Program-made: the position numbers and the translations under genes
Shown here: piece after piece, positions 23,977 to 35,503 of the stretch
Numbering within the stretch: position 1 is the first letter of the stretch
Layout: each line of letters begins with the position of its first letter
NCBI GenBank assembly: GCA_020080175.1
Contig: JAGHQL010000020.1
Location: forward strand, 133,297-197,296
DNA from: Glutinoglossum americanum
Lineage: Eukaryota > Ascomycota > Geoglossomycetes > Geoglossales > Geoglossaceae
Direction of reading: 5' to 3'
Length of the DNA stretch: 64,000 nucleotides
Notes under the pieces: model-generated
Told to the model about the DNA's origin: nothing
What the model saw: the letters and a program-made list of their open reading frames with translations, nothing else
Databases searched by the model: none

Positions 23977-26900
23977 TCAGCTAGGCGCTCCCCCCAAACC
24001 TAAAATTCATGTTAACAAGGACCAAAGACTATCCAGCCTAGATATCGTCATACCTGCTGCAAACGCGAGATACCAGGCACGACTGGCGCCTCCATCAAGC
24101 CACTGACTCTGAAAATTACTCTGGGAAAAGAACTTCCACGCCGAAACTGGATCAATGATGGCAAGGTTGGCGTAGAGGATCCCTTTGAAGCCGTCGTCGA
24201 TCTGGTCCACCCGGCCCTTATCAAAATATCTTTCCCACTCCTCCCTAACGAAATTCCGTGTCCGTGCTAACGTGGAGCTAGGGTTGATCGGAATCATATG
24301 TATCCTGATACCATGAATTTCCTCCGCCTACAGCTTGAAGGAAGCATACAGTGAACATACCCCTGAATGTATTGGATTGCGTTGCCAAAGTACGTTGTAT
24401 GGTCTACTTTGTTCTCAAAAAGCTATACTGTAAATCAGTATAAACACCCTGTTGCGTCGATTAACTCTGGAGCTTCTTACAATTCCGGCGACCTTGTTCG
24501 CGATGAAATTAGATGGTTGGTTCCGGTTTGAGGTCTCGAGCAAAAAGTAATTCTGCATGGACCGGCAGAGGATAGAGAGCATCATATTGCCGCGAGCTTC
24601 CATGCTCCGATCCCCGCTCGTTTTGCCCCACATCTTGATAGCATATGCAAACAAAGCATCTTCCGACGACGACTCTTCATCCTTTCCATCTGCAGACTCA
24701 AAAACACCCTTGGCCCAGGAATGCCCATGATACCAGTCAAACGACCTTGAAAACGGGAAATATTCGTCTTGCTCACTCGGATTCGCAGCCTTTTCCTGTT
24801 AGAGGGTTTTTGTCGATTATAGTGGTGGGTTCTTACATCTCGAACGAGAGTATTGACCCAGTCTCTATTCGCGTCTAGCCAGCTAGGATCAAGATAGCCT
24901 ATAATCGCCGCTGCATGTATGAAATAACCCCAGTGAAAGTGGTGGTCGTCTGAACCCCATCAGTGACTTCCGTTCCACGGCCAAATGGGGGAACATACTG
25001 TAGTAACTGTTACCAAAGTCCACACAACACTCGCCAGTCACGTATGAAGCTGTAGATACAACTCCCTTCCAAGCAGCTTATGATAATGTTAGTTTAGGCG
25101 TATTGAGTGCGAGATATATTGCTTACTCTCGTATACTAAAGGATACCTCTGCTTGTTGTTCACGAAAACAGAAAATGCATCCTTCAGTTTCACAAGCCCA
25201 ATATTTGCCAAACCGGGATCCTTCACTATGTCGTGGATGGTGTATATCATTGTCGCAAATTTGCTCAACGCCTAGGTAATAAAATCAGTCAGCTTCGCCA
25301 ATTCGCACAGCGTCGGAAATTTAATGTGGGGTGCGGGACATTTCGGGAGTGTCCATGGAGCTTCTTAACAATTGGGGGCTTCAAGAACATTAGTGATACA
25401 ACGGTCGAGACTACAGACCTTCCCACTAAAATACATGCTTTCTAGGTTGGTTTGAGCATTCATGTCTTGTAAAACCTCGCTGGCAGCCGCTTCTGCAATT
25501 ACTTTGATTGCGTTCGCCGAGTAGTTAGGCCCACTTTTAGAAGTCGGGACCCATGGCGCAAATCCCATAGTTACGGGTAGATCTAGCTCACTCATAGACC
25601 AAGAGTCTGATACGATTGCGGTTGCAAGGCCCTTGGTGGTGGTCTGGAGCTGTATTTGTGATTTCCGCCGACTTGTTGTTACATCGAAAGACTGCAGGTG
25701 GTGGGGCAATGCAAACATGAGCAACGGCTTTAGGCTCATACCCGCCTTCGTCCATTTTAAGCTGTAGGTTCCGCTGGCGTAGCTAGAGTATCCCGAAACG
25801 GAGGCTCCAGTAGCGTACGATCCGGCAGAGCTATCATACGTTGATTCCGCAAGAGCACTAACATCAGGGCATTTAGCAACCTGGATTATTCCTGTGAATG
25901 CCCCGCTTGCTTGGATACAGCTATTGGAGGACATCTTCAAATCTACCGAGCCCTGGCTGGACGTGCTTCTTGCATATAACAGCCACTTCAGGTCTAGTCA
26001 GCAATGGTATCATACGTCGGGATAACATCTTCGGACCATACCGTCTTTCCATCCTCCAGCACTACCTTGTACTTTGCCAAGCCAAGCCGCGGATCAACCG
26101 AAACCTGGGTAAATGACCGAAAGAGGTTGCTACTCTCTATTCTTGGGGTGAGGCTATGATAGACCGCCGTCACGAATCCCATACCTTGGACTAAAGGGAA
26201 TGTGACTCCTGGAGGGGCCCCTGCTTGTGTATGGAGATTGAGATTTACTGAAAATGCCTTCAACGTATCTAACGTGATCGTAGCAGAGCTAGATGTAGCA
26301 GGCACACATTAGCTTCTTAATAGGCTTTGCTTCTTTTGTCTCCAGAAGCTCGGAAAGGTGAAACCCCTGAATTATTATTGCTGATGAATCAAAGGAGTTG
26401 TCAACCCACCTGCCAAGCTCAGCGGCAGAGAGGATAACAGATCGCACCCCTACTGGGCTGAAGAAATACTGTACTGGACTTGCGTTGGGGTCGGGCCCAA
26501 AAACCTGTAGTACATGAGAAATTGTTTTGAAAGGTTTCGATGCATCACACCTTTTGGTTAGAGTCGATGTGAGAGACGCTAACGCCCCAGCTTTGCGTAA
26601 TGCCAGAGCCCTTGCTCCAACTTAAGGAGTAGGGGTGGGTCCAACATCCTTGGTTCTGGTTGCCGAGAAAGAAGTTGGCATAAAACTTGTTCGTAGGGAT
26701 TGGGGCGCCCTGATTGTTCTGGAATAGGCCGTGAGCTATACAAATTACCCTTAAGTTAGGTTTACTTACTATTCCTGTACGTGGTACCGGGTGGTCTGGC
26801 CGGCTTCCAATGGCGGCAGCTGGGGGCCCATAGCCGATGGGTTCAAAAATATCCTGAGATGTCATGCTGTTGGTCCTGGAACTGTTGAGTTCCTGAGTAG

Positions 26901-27204
26901 GTTGGAGGTATGCGGGTTCACCTAAAGATATTCTGCTCTTCGTTCTGTTAGTTTGCTCTCCCGTAGTGGTTGAGTCAGGGATGGAAATATTGGAGAATGA
27001 CTGAGCGGCGGCCCGCCCGAATTTTCTAGTTGGCGTAACGACAAGCTATTCCAATCAGTTTGCACCCAATAATCAAAGGCTGTTGCTTACACAAGAGGCG
27101 TCTACTCTCCAAGTAGTAATGCTTTTACTTGTGCAGACAACACGGAGAGGTAATGATTCTCCGGGATAAATCTGTAGGAAAGTTAGTAACCATACAAGCT
27201 TCAT
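23977..27204 (-). pseudogene. GH81 endo-beta-1,3-glucanase with an apparent 1-nt frameshift
   Basis: Thirteen exons (27204-27091, 27045-26770, 26718-26551, 26505-26410, 26288-26042, 25985-25419, 25271-25127, 25076-24999, 24949-24837, 24795-24481, 24422-24361, 24304-24054, 23999-23977) cover a full-length GH81 enzyme of about 817 residues. It starts with a signal peptide (MKLVWLLTFLQIYP). Family landmarks: DHPVPRTGI, TNKFYANFFLGNQ, GFAPWVPTS, the catalytic-acid block [32 protein letters not shown] with the catalytic Glu pair, and a C-terminal DGGASRAWYLAFAAGL. Exon 4 has one base too many near 26460: after VQYFF the frame must shift by one to give SPVGVRSVILSAAELG, otherwise a stop follows about 14 codons later. 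This may be an inactivating mutation or a sequence error. All other splice sites and the reading frame look intact. The enzyme would remodel or degrade wall glucan. Confidence 0.8.
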
Positions 27205-28000
27205 GGTTATTACAACCTAAATCGGCCGTGGTTTAACGAAATAAATCTCGGGATGGAGGAGATCCACCCCGAGCAGCCCAAGAAAAGAAGAGTTTTTAGG
27301 GAAGCTTGAGATAAATTTCAATGTGTAGTGGTGGGTTTCGTCTCTCTTAGCTTAGAGATTAAAAAACTTTTTATAGTAGAGCATAGGTATCCAAAAGGTT
27401 CCGTATGAGCTTGATTGAATAACTACAAGAGGGAAGTAATGGTGTTTTGGCACTAGCTCGCTCCGTGTGGAGTAGATCAAAACAAACCTACAGGAGCGTG
27501 GGATATGCAAGGGGAGGTGGGCCGAGGCTTACGACTCACGTCGCAGGCCGGTCGCCCGATCAAGAATGTTGTGAATACTCAAGTGCGTTTTCCAATAAGT
27601 GAGGAATGCGATCACAACGAGGTAACGTCAGGTCTATGGTAGAGCAAAAGGGATTAGCTAAATGCATTGTGGGAGAAAGTGATTAAAGAACAAGAGATAC
27701 CTATTTTAAGAATTGTGTAGTGGTTGTGTGTTAGACGGGTAATATGGTACTATGTAGTTAGATGGCGAGCAGCGGTCATGGGAACTTTCCCCGAAACACC
27801 ATGAAGTTGGAAAGGTTTAGAAACTTTTCTACTGCAAATGCGGCTGAATGCAATGATGGATGTCGACACAACCGAACTTTTAGGCATACGAATGACTAAC
27901 CGCTGTGGGAGCGCGATAAATTAAAATAAAAAATGAAGCTGGTTGGGCTAGTTTGATTCGGAAACTCTACGATCGATTGTCCTTGACGTCCGAATTTATT
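27205..28000. other. Upstream region of the GH81 gene
   Basis: About 800 bp between the GH81 start and the UTP14 stop. It is AT-rich, with tta/aat runs near 27360-27420 and 27900-27930. No ORF supported. Confidence 0.4.
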
Positions 28001-31000
28001 TTACAAAAACGGGTTACACATTGGATCAATGACTCTGCCCTGCTTGACCATAACCCTGGGTTTCGTCGCGGTTTGGAAGGTCTCTTTGGTCGTCCATTCC
28101 GGACCAACAGGTAGCCGCAGCGATCTTTCATATTGCTCTCGAGTCTCGAAAGGGTGAGGTAAACTGGAGGCAAGATACTTGACATTCTAGGAATCCATGC
28201 ATCAGCTGGCATGTTCGTCAAGAAGGGGAAACACATTGACCTACCTTTTTGACCCGCTTCTCGTTCACGATGACGCGGTCCAATTTCGCATCTCTTCGTT
28301 TCCCCTCCTTTATGCCCTCTACTTTTGATAAAACTTTGCCTTTGTTACGCTTCTCCTCCTTCTTGCTCACTCCAGCACCGGTCCAATTGCCCCAACCTGG
28401 TAGTGAGTTATCAATTATCTTCTCTTCTTCGTCGTGAATAGTCTTTTTTTTCTCTTTTTCAAACTCCTCTACGACATCATCCCCCGCGAAGGCTCGTTTC
28501 ATCAATTCTTGGTCTTTTATTGATACCGGCACATTAAGGTGGGCATCCTCTGAATCATTACCACTCATTTCAGGGGCCATAGTGACTGACTGCCAGTCAC
28601 TTGTATTGCAGAATGCCCTGGAATTTGCGACTGCCGGCTTTCCTGGTAGTTGTATAGGTCTAGATGCTTTTAGGGTTAAACTGGGGTCTATCACCACGTC
28701 GTCGAGTATGCCGTCTGTCGAGCTAGCTTTTGTTCGACTCGCCTTTATTTTCGAATTGATTTTACTGTCTGCAAACTGCTTTCGACCACCCTTTTCGTCT
28801 TTTCGTTGGTGAGGACGCCGAGATATCATTTCTCCTTGATCCACCCAAGGGTTCGCTTGTACTTTATGTTTAGTAGTAGCTTCGGAATCGCCTTTCCTAG
28901 AGTTGGCGCGAGCTCGATCTACTAGTTTCATTGGGTATTGCGTCCCCGGAGGTTCTTTTGTATCGACTACCGTGTCCGGTTCAACCAGAGTTAGAGCGCA
29001 TCCCCCGGAGTGGCTCCTATCCTCGAATTCGGTTGATAGATGGCTGTCTGCACGGGCTCCTTTTGAGGGTTTAGTCGGTCCATATTTCTTACGTCCGACT
29101 AACGTAGCTGCGGCCTGGTCTTCGTCGCTAATGTAGCCTTCCCTAGCGAGTTCCCGCTGTAGTTTGAAAGCAGCAGCATCATTTTCAGCTTTTCGAGCGG
29201 CTTCGGCCTTTTGCATGAACTTCAATGAAGAGAGTTTTGAGGTACATCCTGGCCCTGGGTCGCTCAGGTGCGATGAGCCACCAACCTTCTGTAGTCGACG
29301 AAACAATTTCCTTCGTTCCTTCTCTCCCTCACTTCCCTCCTCCTCGGAATCATCAGAATGGGCATCGCTATCACTTGTATCATCACTAGGTAGCCCCGGA
29401 TTGTCATGCGCGATCCCAATCTGCTTTCCCTCGATCCTCCTCTTCAGATCCTCTCCCCTTCTGGCCATCTCTGCGACACCCGCTCGGGCATCTTCATCCC
29501 ATATGCTTCTCCCACTATCCTTCACCGTTTTCGCCCATTTGCTCTCCCGGTGCCTGGCTCCCATTCTCTCTTCCGCTCTTCTGCGATCGTTAAATTCACC
29601 ATCGTCGGATATTTTGACCCCAGCTAAAGTTAAGGCTTCTCTCACCCCCTTTTCGGCTTTCTCGCGCTGTTTTCTGTGCACACGACGGTAAGACTTACTC
29701 TTAATCTTCTTGATCCTTTTGGCTCGAACTTCTTCCCTAAAAAGAAGTTCCCGTGCTATCCGGAGTTGAGCTCGTCGTGCCTCAACTTCCGCAAGAGGCA
29801 TCTTGTTGGTCTGCAGTTCCTCAAAAGAGCGAATTCTATCTTCATCTGCTTCCCCGTTGGGCATGACTAAACCGCTGTCTTGGAGAATGGTCTGGATTGT
29901 ATTCTCAAGCTCATTGAGAGGTTCTGAACTAGCGGTTGGTAAGAGGCAACGGATACCACCAACTATATCTCCAGAAGGATCCGGGAGCGGAAATGATAGG
30001 TGCTCTGCTCGCCTATTATGCTTGACGGTGTCGATCCAACGGTTGAGCGTCTCTTTACTCTTTTCGTAAGCAGCGTTGCGGTCCAACCGGTCTTGTTGCC
30101 TCTTCATGAGTGGAACTTCGAGTTTGCTTGGAATGCCAGTGCGTGAACCTGAAATCTTAGGGTGATCATTAGCGGCGATAATCTTCAGTGGCTTTTTCAG
30201 GCTATGGTTGGTCACTGAGGGTAGTAGATCCTCCACTGTGAGCTTCTGAGATGATCTAAGACCAAACTCTGACGGTACCCTGGATTCATTAGCTTCAGTG
30301 ATACGTTGCCGCTTAGCCGCAGGCTCCTGCACATTTGATTCTAGAGTTGATATCAAGCTCTGAAGGGCGAATAATTTTGCGGGATCAGAGCCCTCGTCCC
30401 CTGATATGGACAATATTGACTCATTTTCCTCCCCATCATCGGATCCAGATTCTTCGATTGCATCTCGTGAGTAGGAATCTATCTCGTGTTCGCCAGGTGA
30501 TACTTTGCGTTTCCTGGAGGGTTGTTGGTCTTTCGTAGAAGCATCAAGCATGGCTGTTAGGTCTATTGCATCGCTCCCTAGGCTATCATCCGTGCCTTCA
30601 GAATCATCGTCACTACTCTCCCCTGGCTCCTCAAGACTAATGCTTCCGGCTTCCTCTTGGAGCTTCACCATGGTTTGTTTCAGCCCGCCCTTGCGCTTTC
30701 TGCTGGAACTTCCGCGAAACGCAAATCCCTCAAACTTCTCCTCATCGCTCTCGCCCATAGCTTCGTCACTATCGATATCACTATCCTCATCGCTACCGAC
30801 CTGACCGAGGCGCCATTCATTGCCTTCACTGTCGCTTCCATTGTCGATGTCTAGACTGAACTGCTCTTTCTCAGAACCGTTTGTCTGTCGTTCCGGATTG
30901 AGGTTATGTCCACCACTACGGCTTGCCGTCACACGGTTTTCAGCTTTGGTCCTGCCCTCCGACTCCCCCAGTCGGTGTTGTCGTACCTTCAAGCCACCTG

Positions 31001-31103
31001 GGTTAGAGCTAGAGGCTATAGCAAATGCGTTTAATGACCGTTTCTGGAGATCGCTCCTGGTGCGCCTCCGAGTCTTCGGTGCAGTAAGTTGCCTTCCTGG
31101 CAT
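28001..31103 (-). CDS. UTP14: U3 snoRNP / small-subunit processome protein Utp14
   Basis: Two exons on the minus strand (31103-28245, 28186-28001) give 1014 residues. The N-terminus is [19 protein letters not shown]. Long acidic runs (for example GSDSEGNEW and [14 protein letters not shown]) fill residues 90-230. The Utp14 core follows: [37 protein letters not shown] and the helical basic segments around 460-560, then [10 protein letters not shown] and the [12 protein letters not shown] motif near 905. The second exon gives the diagnostic C-terminus: [41 protein letters not shown]. It activates the Dhr1 helicase to release U3 from pre-18S rRNA in the nucleolus. The 58-nt intron sits before that C-terminal block. 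It shares a 153-bp upstream region with the divergent mL41 gene. Confidence 0.95.
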
Positions 31104-31256
31104 CCTGGTAGTTGTTATGGCAAGGGAGTTCTCCAGTCACGGAAATCATGTGTGGTGGAAAATAAGTTTGTGTGGGCTTCGGTTACGCAGAGAAACTATG
31201 TGTGGCGATCAAATGTTTTACAAGCGAAAGAACACCTGCACAACAAGTCTGCAACT
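31104..31256. promoter_or_regulatory. Bidirectional promoter region between UTP14 and mL41
   Basis: Only 153 bp separate the two start codons, so both promoters and 5' UTRs must overlap here. Both products make ribosomes (cytosolic subunit processing and the mitochondrial large subunit), which fits shared growth control. No TATA box is obvious. Confidence 0.6.
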
Positions 31257-31628
31257 ATGTTTAAACCATCACAACCTCTTTTTAGACGTCTACGTCGCCT
31301 GGCACTGACAACAAAGCAAGTCAATGGCGGCTATTACAAGGGCACAGGCTCTGGATCAACAGGCCGTCATACGAAGCATGGAGGCTACATAATCGAGTGG
31401 GAAAAAGTCCGAACCTATGTGGTGCCGAACGACCTAGACAACTTCGAGGTAATGTCTCATCCTTTGTTCTTTCGTTGTCACAGTTTTGCTAAGTCTAGGT
31501 ACTAGCTTACGCCCTTCGTCGCTCGGACAGTGAGGCCCGCGAGAGGGAGGTTTGAAGGAGATCCAAAGGGGGCATTTAGTGGCGAGAGGTATTTGGCACG
31601 GTGGAAAATGGAAAATGGAGATAGTTGA
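31257..31628 (+). CDS. MRPL27: Mitochondrial large-subunit ribosomal protein mL41 (MRPL27)
   Basis: Two exons (31257-31448, 31506-31628) give 104 residues. The N-terminus [20 protein letters not shown] is a basic mitochondrial targeting segment. The mL41 body follows: [34 protein letters not shown] and, across the 57-nt intron, [11 protein letters not shown] with [10 protein letters not shown]. Length and order match the fungal family. It is a structural protein near the exit side of the mitochondrial large subunit. A longer upstream ORF in the same frame starts at 31089 but runs into UTP14; the ATG at 31257 begins exactly at the family N-terminus. Confidence 0.93.
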
Positions 31629-32215
31629 GAACCAGGTTCCACCGCAGTGAGGATTGATACCCCAATTTCTCTTCGAGGTGCCTAACATCTCATAGATCAA
31701 GGACTTTACGTTGCTCTAGCCTCCCTCTTGCTCCCGTGTTCCACATCGGGATTTAAGGTCACCCAAACAGCCTAGCTTCATTTTGAACTTGTGTTCCATC
31801 TAATTCCCACCACTTTTTACTCGAGGTAGCCGATTGTATATTATAGGCTTAAAAGGTTCCGGTAGTCTTCGGAGCATCATATTGCTGTACATGTTCTGAG
31901 GGGTACTGTATTTGTAGAGCTGCACCCCAAGGCCCGATTAAGAATTTAGAAACTATATCGTTCTCACATAGTTGTCACCTTCATCTCCGGCATTGATAGT
32001 AAATTCCCTATTCTCAAGTAGTAGCTCACGTCGCGACCTACGCACGAAAAGGTTGGATTGTCCCATATGGGTTTAGCGCGAAGGGACTAGTGCCATTCAT
32101 CGCATCCTTGATTCCGACCCTGAAAGGAGCCCTCGGTTCGACACCCGTGGTCGACAATCAGCTTTCTCACTCATCCACTACGCCTGGCTTAATACCCCGA
32201 TACGATGAACTGATC
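31629..32215. other. Intergenic region upstream of the SEC3-like gene
   Basis: About 590 bp, AT-rich around 31750-31990, no supported ORF. An open frame runs upstream from the SEC3-like ATG back to 32090, without an ATG I would prefer. Confidence 0.4.
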
Positions 32216-34395
32216 ATGAATGGCGCAGAGCAGCGTTCGCGGAGCCAAGCGAGTGGTGGGCAACCCGGCAATGATGCTCGACCTCGTGGCTACTCTGGAT
32301 CTGGTATGAGCAGAGCTGAGAGGTTTGAGGATGAGAAGCGGAGAATTATAGAGTACTGCTTTTCGAAGAAAGATGCTGTTGGATCGTGTATGTTATGGAC
32401 CTCCTTTTGATGACCATTTTCACAGTCTGCACACTGCAGTCGAAGTAGATGGGCACAACTTGCTAGAGCCTGCTCTTATTATCTGATCTCTGACCATGTG
32501 GAACCGTGCCTCTTTCTTATGTGTTCTCCATCCCTACTACTTCCCTTGTAATTGCTAACGAACTGGCTAATCCAACATATAGTGCTTGAATCTTATATAA
32601 CACACGTCCGCATAACTGAGGATGCGGCCTACCCTTCATCTCCGCCTCCTCCGAGCTCTCCTCCCGACAACAAAAAGCCTCGGGTAATTGTGGTCGCTGT
32701 GCGAAAATCTGGGCGAGTTCGCATGCACAAGGCTCGGGAAAATGTCAATGGTAGCTTCTCGATAGGCAAAACTTGGCACCTTGACGACCTAACAGCCATT
32801 GAATCTTTCACTAGAAGCACTGCTGGTGGTAGAGAAGGGGAGGAAGAGAGAAAATGGGCAAGTGGATCAGGCTTCACTGTCACACTCCTCAAGCCATATT
32901 TCTGGATGGCGGGGAGTCCGAAAGAGAAGGAATTCTTCATTGCAAGCTTGACTAAGATCTATCGCAAGTACACTGGCGGGAGGCTGCCACAGCTCACCGG
33001 ATTCGACCCAAGAGAGATGGAACAACTTTTAGGGGGTCAGGGCCAGCCCCTTAAAACAGGGGGAGCGATTCTGAGCGAGGACAAGAGTCCTCCAATTCAG
33101 CAGCGGCCGCCTGTATCCGGACCTACGGTCAGCGTGGGGCAGCGAAGCCTAGGAGGCGAGTTGACGGAGGAGCTTAAGGCTCCTCTGACGAGTCCCGATT
33201 CCAGGAAGGTGCCTCCCAGAATTAGTGAGAAGGATAGGAACTCCGGAAGGAACGAAAAGGAATCTCGCGAGATGTTACCCGAAGGCAGGCCAATAGGGGG
33301 CGAGTACCTCCCAACGAGGAAGCCCGAAACAACTCCTAAAAGTGGGAGTAGAGTAACTACGCCCGAGCCTCCAGAGACTGAACCCCCGAAAAACCAACCT
33401 ACACCACCCATTGAGGCATCAGCTACGTCTTTACCGACTCTTCAAACAAGTACCCCAAACCCAGCAAAGGAAGAAGGGAGATTTCGACCAGGGCTCGGTC
33501 CTATGATTAAGAAAAAGTCCAATCTTGATGTCGCTAATACATTTCGCAGAGCTGCCACTGCCTACAATGCCTTCAAACCTCGAACCGGTGGCGCTGGAGA
33601 CACGCTCCCTGACCAAGTTGATGGACAACCGGGAGAGCCGGATGGTATCAACGGTGTTGTCCCCGCTCCTGCTCTACTCAGAAGGAATCAGGAACTCGGA
33701 AAGGGCACAGTGCCAGAACAACCTGCTTCGAAGAAACTCAGCGATGATGTACCTGATGTCAAAGGAGTAAGTCTGAAGGCAGCTCCACAAGTGGTGGCCG
33801 AACCGCCGCCTGCTGGGAGCAAGCCACAAACACAAGCCCCGGAAAAGGCCCTCCCTAAAATTGTAAAATCGCCGGAGGCTCGCCAGCCACCTCGCTCATA
33901 TCTCACGGCACGGCATTTCACAGCTATTGATGTTGATCCTAGTCTTCTAGAGACCAGGACTGTGGAGATTGAACCTATTTTAAGCGAGTTTGGGTGGGGT
34001 GGAGGGAAAATACACGAGCTGAAAGTTGATGCAATCGAGGCAGGGTTGAAGAGGGAAATCGGGGGCGTTGAGGCTGGAAGCTGGCTGGATCATTTAGAAC
34101 AAAAGGATGAGAGAGTTGAGGCAGTGGAGAGGATGTTGGATAGATCTATTGCTGAATGTGATGAGCTAGAAGGATTACTAGCTCTATATGGGGTTGAGCT
34201 AAGCGTAAGTCGAATCTCGCCCCATCTATTAGATATTGTCGTATCTGACAGACTTACCAGAGCCTAAACGAAGATATCGCCTTCATTGAGGCGCAATCTG
34301 AAGGTCTGCAGGTCCAGACGGCGAATCAAAAACTTCTAAAGACGGAGGTTCAAAGGCTGCTAAGAGGCAACGGAGATGTACCACAGCTACTCTGA
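32216..34395 (+). CDS. SEC3-like exocyst subunit, N-terminal half only
   Basis: Three exons (32216-32387, 32583-34204, 34261-34395) give 642 residues. After SRAERFEDEKRRIIEYCFSK the PIP2-binding, PH-like SEC3 domain is clear (about residues 35-190): LESYITHVRI, VVAVRKSGRVRMHKAREN, GSFSIGKTWHLDDL and FIASLTKIYRKYTGG. A Pro/Lys/Glu-rich disordered stretch (190-470) and the start of the SEC3 coiled coil (ITHL-like WLDHLEQKDERVEAVERMLD, then LNEDIAFIEAQSEGLQVQTANQKLL) follow. The frame stops 14 residues later. Full-length SEC3 continues for several hundred residues of helical-rod exocyst domain, which is absent here: the next 1.1 kb has no long plus-strand ORF. It may be a truncated or split gene, or a membrane-tethering fragment. 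Intron 1 is long (195 nt). Confidence 0.83.
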
Positions 34396-35503
34396 ATCGC
34401 GGGCGTTTCCGAGCAGCAGCGCACAGGAGAAGAACATGGCTGAAATACTGAGATAGCAGGACATCAGCAGAACACGATATGTTACTTCAGAAGTATCATG
34501 AGGGGCATTTTCACCAACCTATGCCACACCTCAAGAAGCGCTTGTGGATAGATAGGAAGATTTGTGATGTTCTCAATCAACACTGAAAGTATCTTGTACG
34601 TTACTTTTCCATGAATGGAATACATCCGTATTCTGTAGTTTCTTAGTAGATAAGAGTGGATCGTGGGCTGCAGGCATAACCTGATGATAGCTCTTTTATG
34701 GTAAATTATGCAGCGTCTTGAGGGTAGTTAAAAGCAACAATTTTCAAAGCCAATAGGCTACAACTTGGCAGTAACCTTCAAAGTTTGCATTACAACTACG
34801 TGGTACGTGAAAAGCGCCTAGGCCGGCATCTAACCAGTGATGGGCCGGTGCGCAATTATCTTTTGAAGGCCAAGGAGCGCTAACCGGTCGAAGAATGGGC
34901 TTACGACACCCGACACAAGCCAAGCTTACAATCATTTCTGGGCGTCTCACGTTGGCTAAGTAACAACGATTTGACTGCGGACCATGATTCAGCTCAGCTG
35001 TAGCACCCCTATGGCTCGGGAGCGGCTAGGCATCGCCCTCTCTTCGGGTGTCAGAGCCAAGAAGCTGAGGTGTCTCTACGCCTAGCCAAGAGCGGCGCGG
35101 GAGAGCCAAGAGTGAGCGGCAAAGCCTCTTCCGTTTCCAAAATGGGGCGGCCTTGGCTCAATGCTTTCTACTTAGAATAGGAAATACGACAACAGATCAC
35201 AGGGAAATGAGAGGATTTCGCCCAGACTTCCTCACCGAGGACCAAGACACATACTGTGTGAGGGCCAGCTCTTACCCCATCACGCTCGGCGCTGCACTCA
35301 GTGGCGAGGGCCAGGTCTTGGTATCGACGCATTTAGTGAGGATCGGGTCTTGGTGTTTTGCTTAGAGACGAACCCTGAGCGACCTGTTCTATATAGAACT
35401 GGCTCGACGTGCTGTACCCTCTCTAAGCTTTTGCTCGCCCAATTCACTTTTCCACTTTATTTTCGTCCTCCTACAGCCAAGTACACTTCTTTCATCTTTC
35501 ATC
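34396..35503. other. Intergenic region where a SEC3 C-terminus would be expected
   Basis: No plus-strand ORF of note. An 8-bp inverted pair (ggctaggc / gcctagcc) lies near 35023 and 35080. The right-hand part holds the promoter of the carbonic anhydrase gene. Confidence 0.45.
35386..35399 (+). promoter_or_regulatory. Palindromic TATA-like box of the carbonic anhydrase gene
   Basis: The 14-bp perfect palindrome GTTCTATATAGAAC sits 105 bp before the ATG at 35504, followed by a pyrimidine-rich stretch, a usual fungal transcription-start context. Position and sequence fit a TATA element; whether the palindrome also binds a regulator is unknown. Confidence 0.45.

Noticed and set aside
29164-29691. 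175-codon plus-strand ORF within UTP14
   Set aside because: Antisense shadow of acidic and basic repeats of UTP14.
34985-35130. Possible small inverted-repeat transposon relic between SEC3-like and carbonic anhydrase genes
   Set aside because: Only an 8-bp inverted pair and loose direct repeats are visible; no target-site duplication or transposase.
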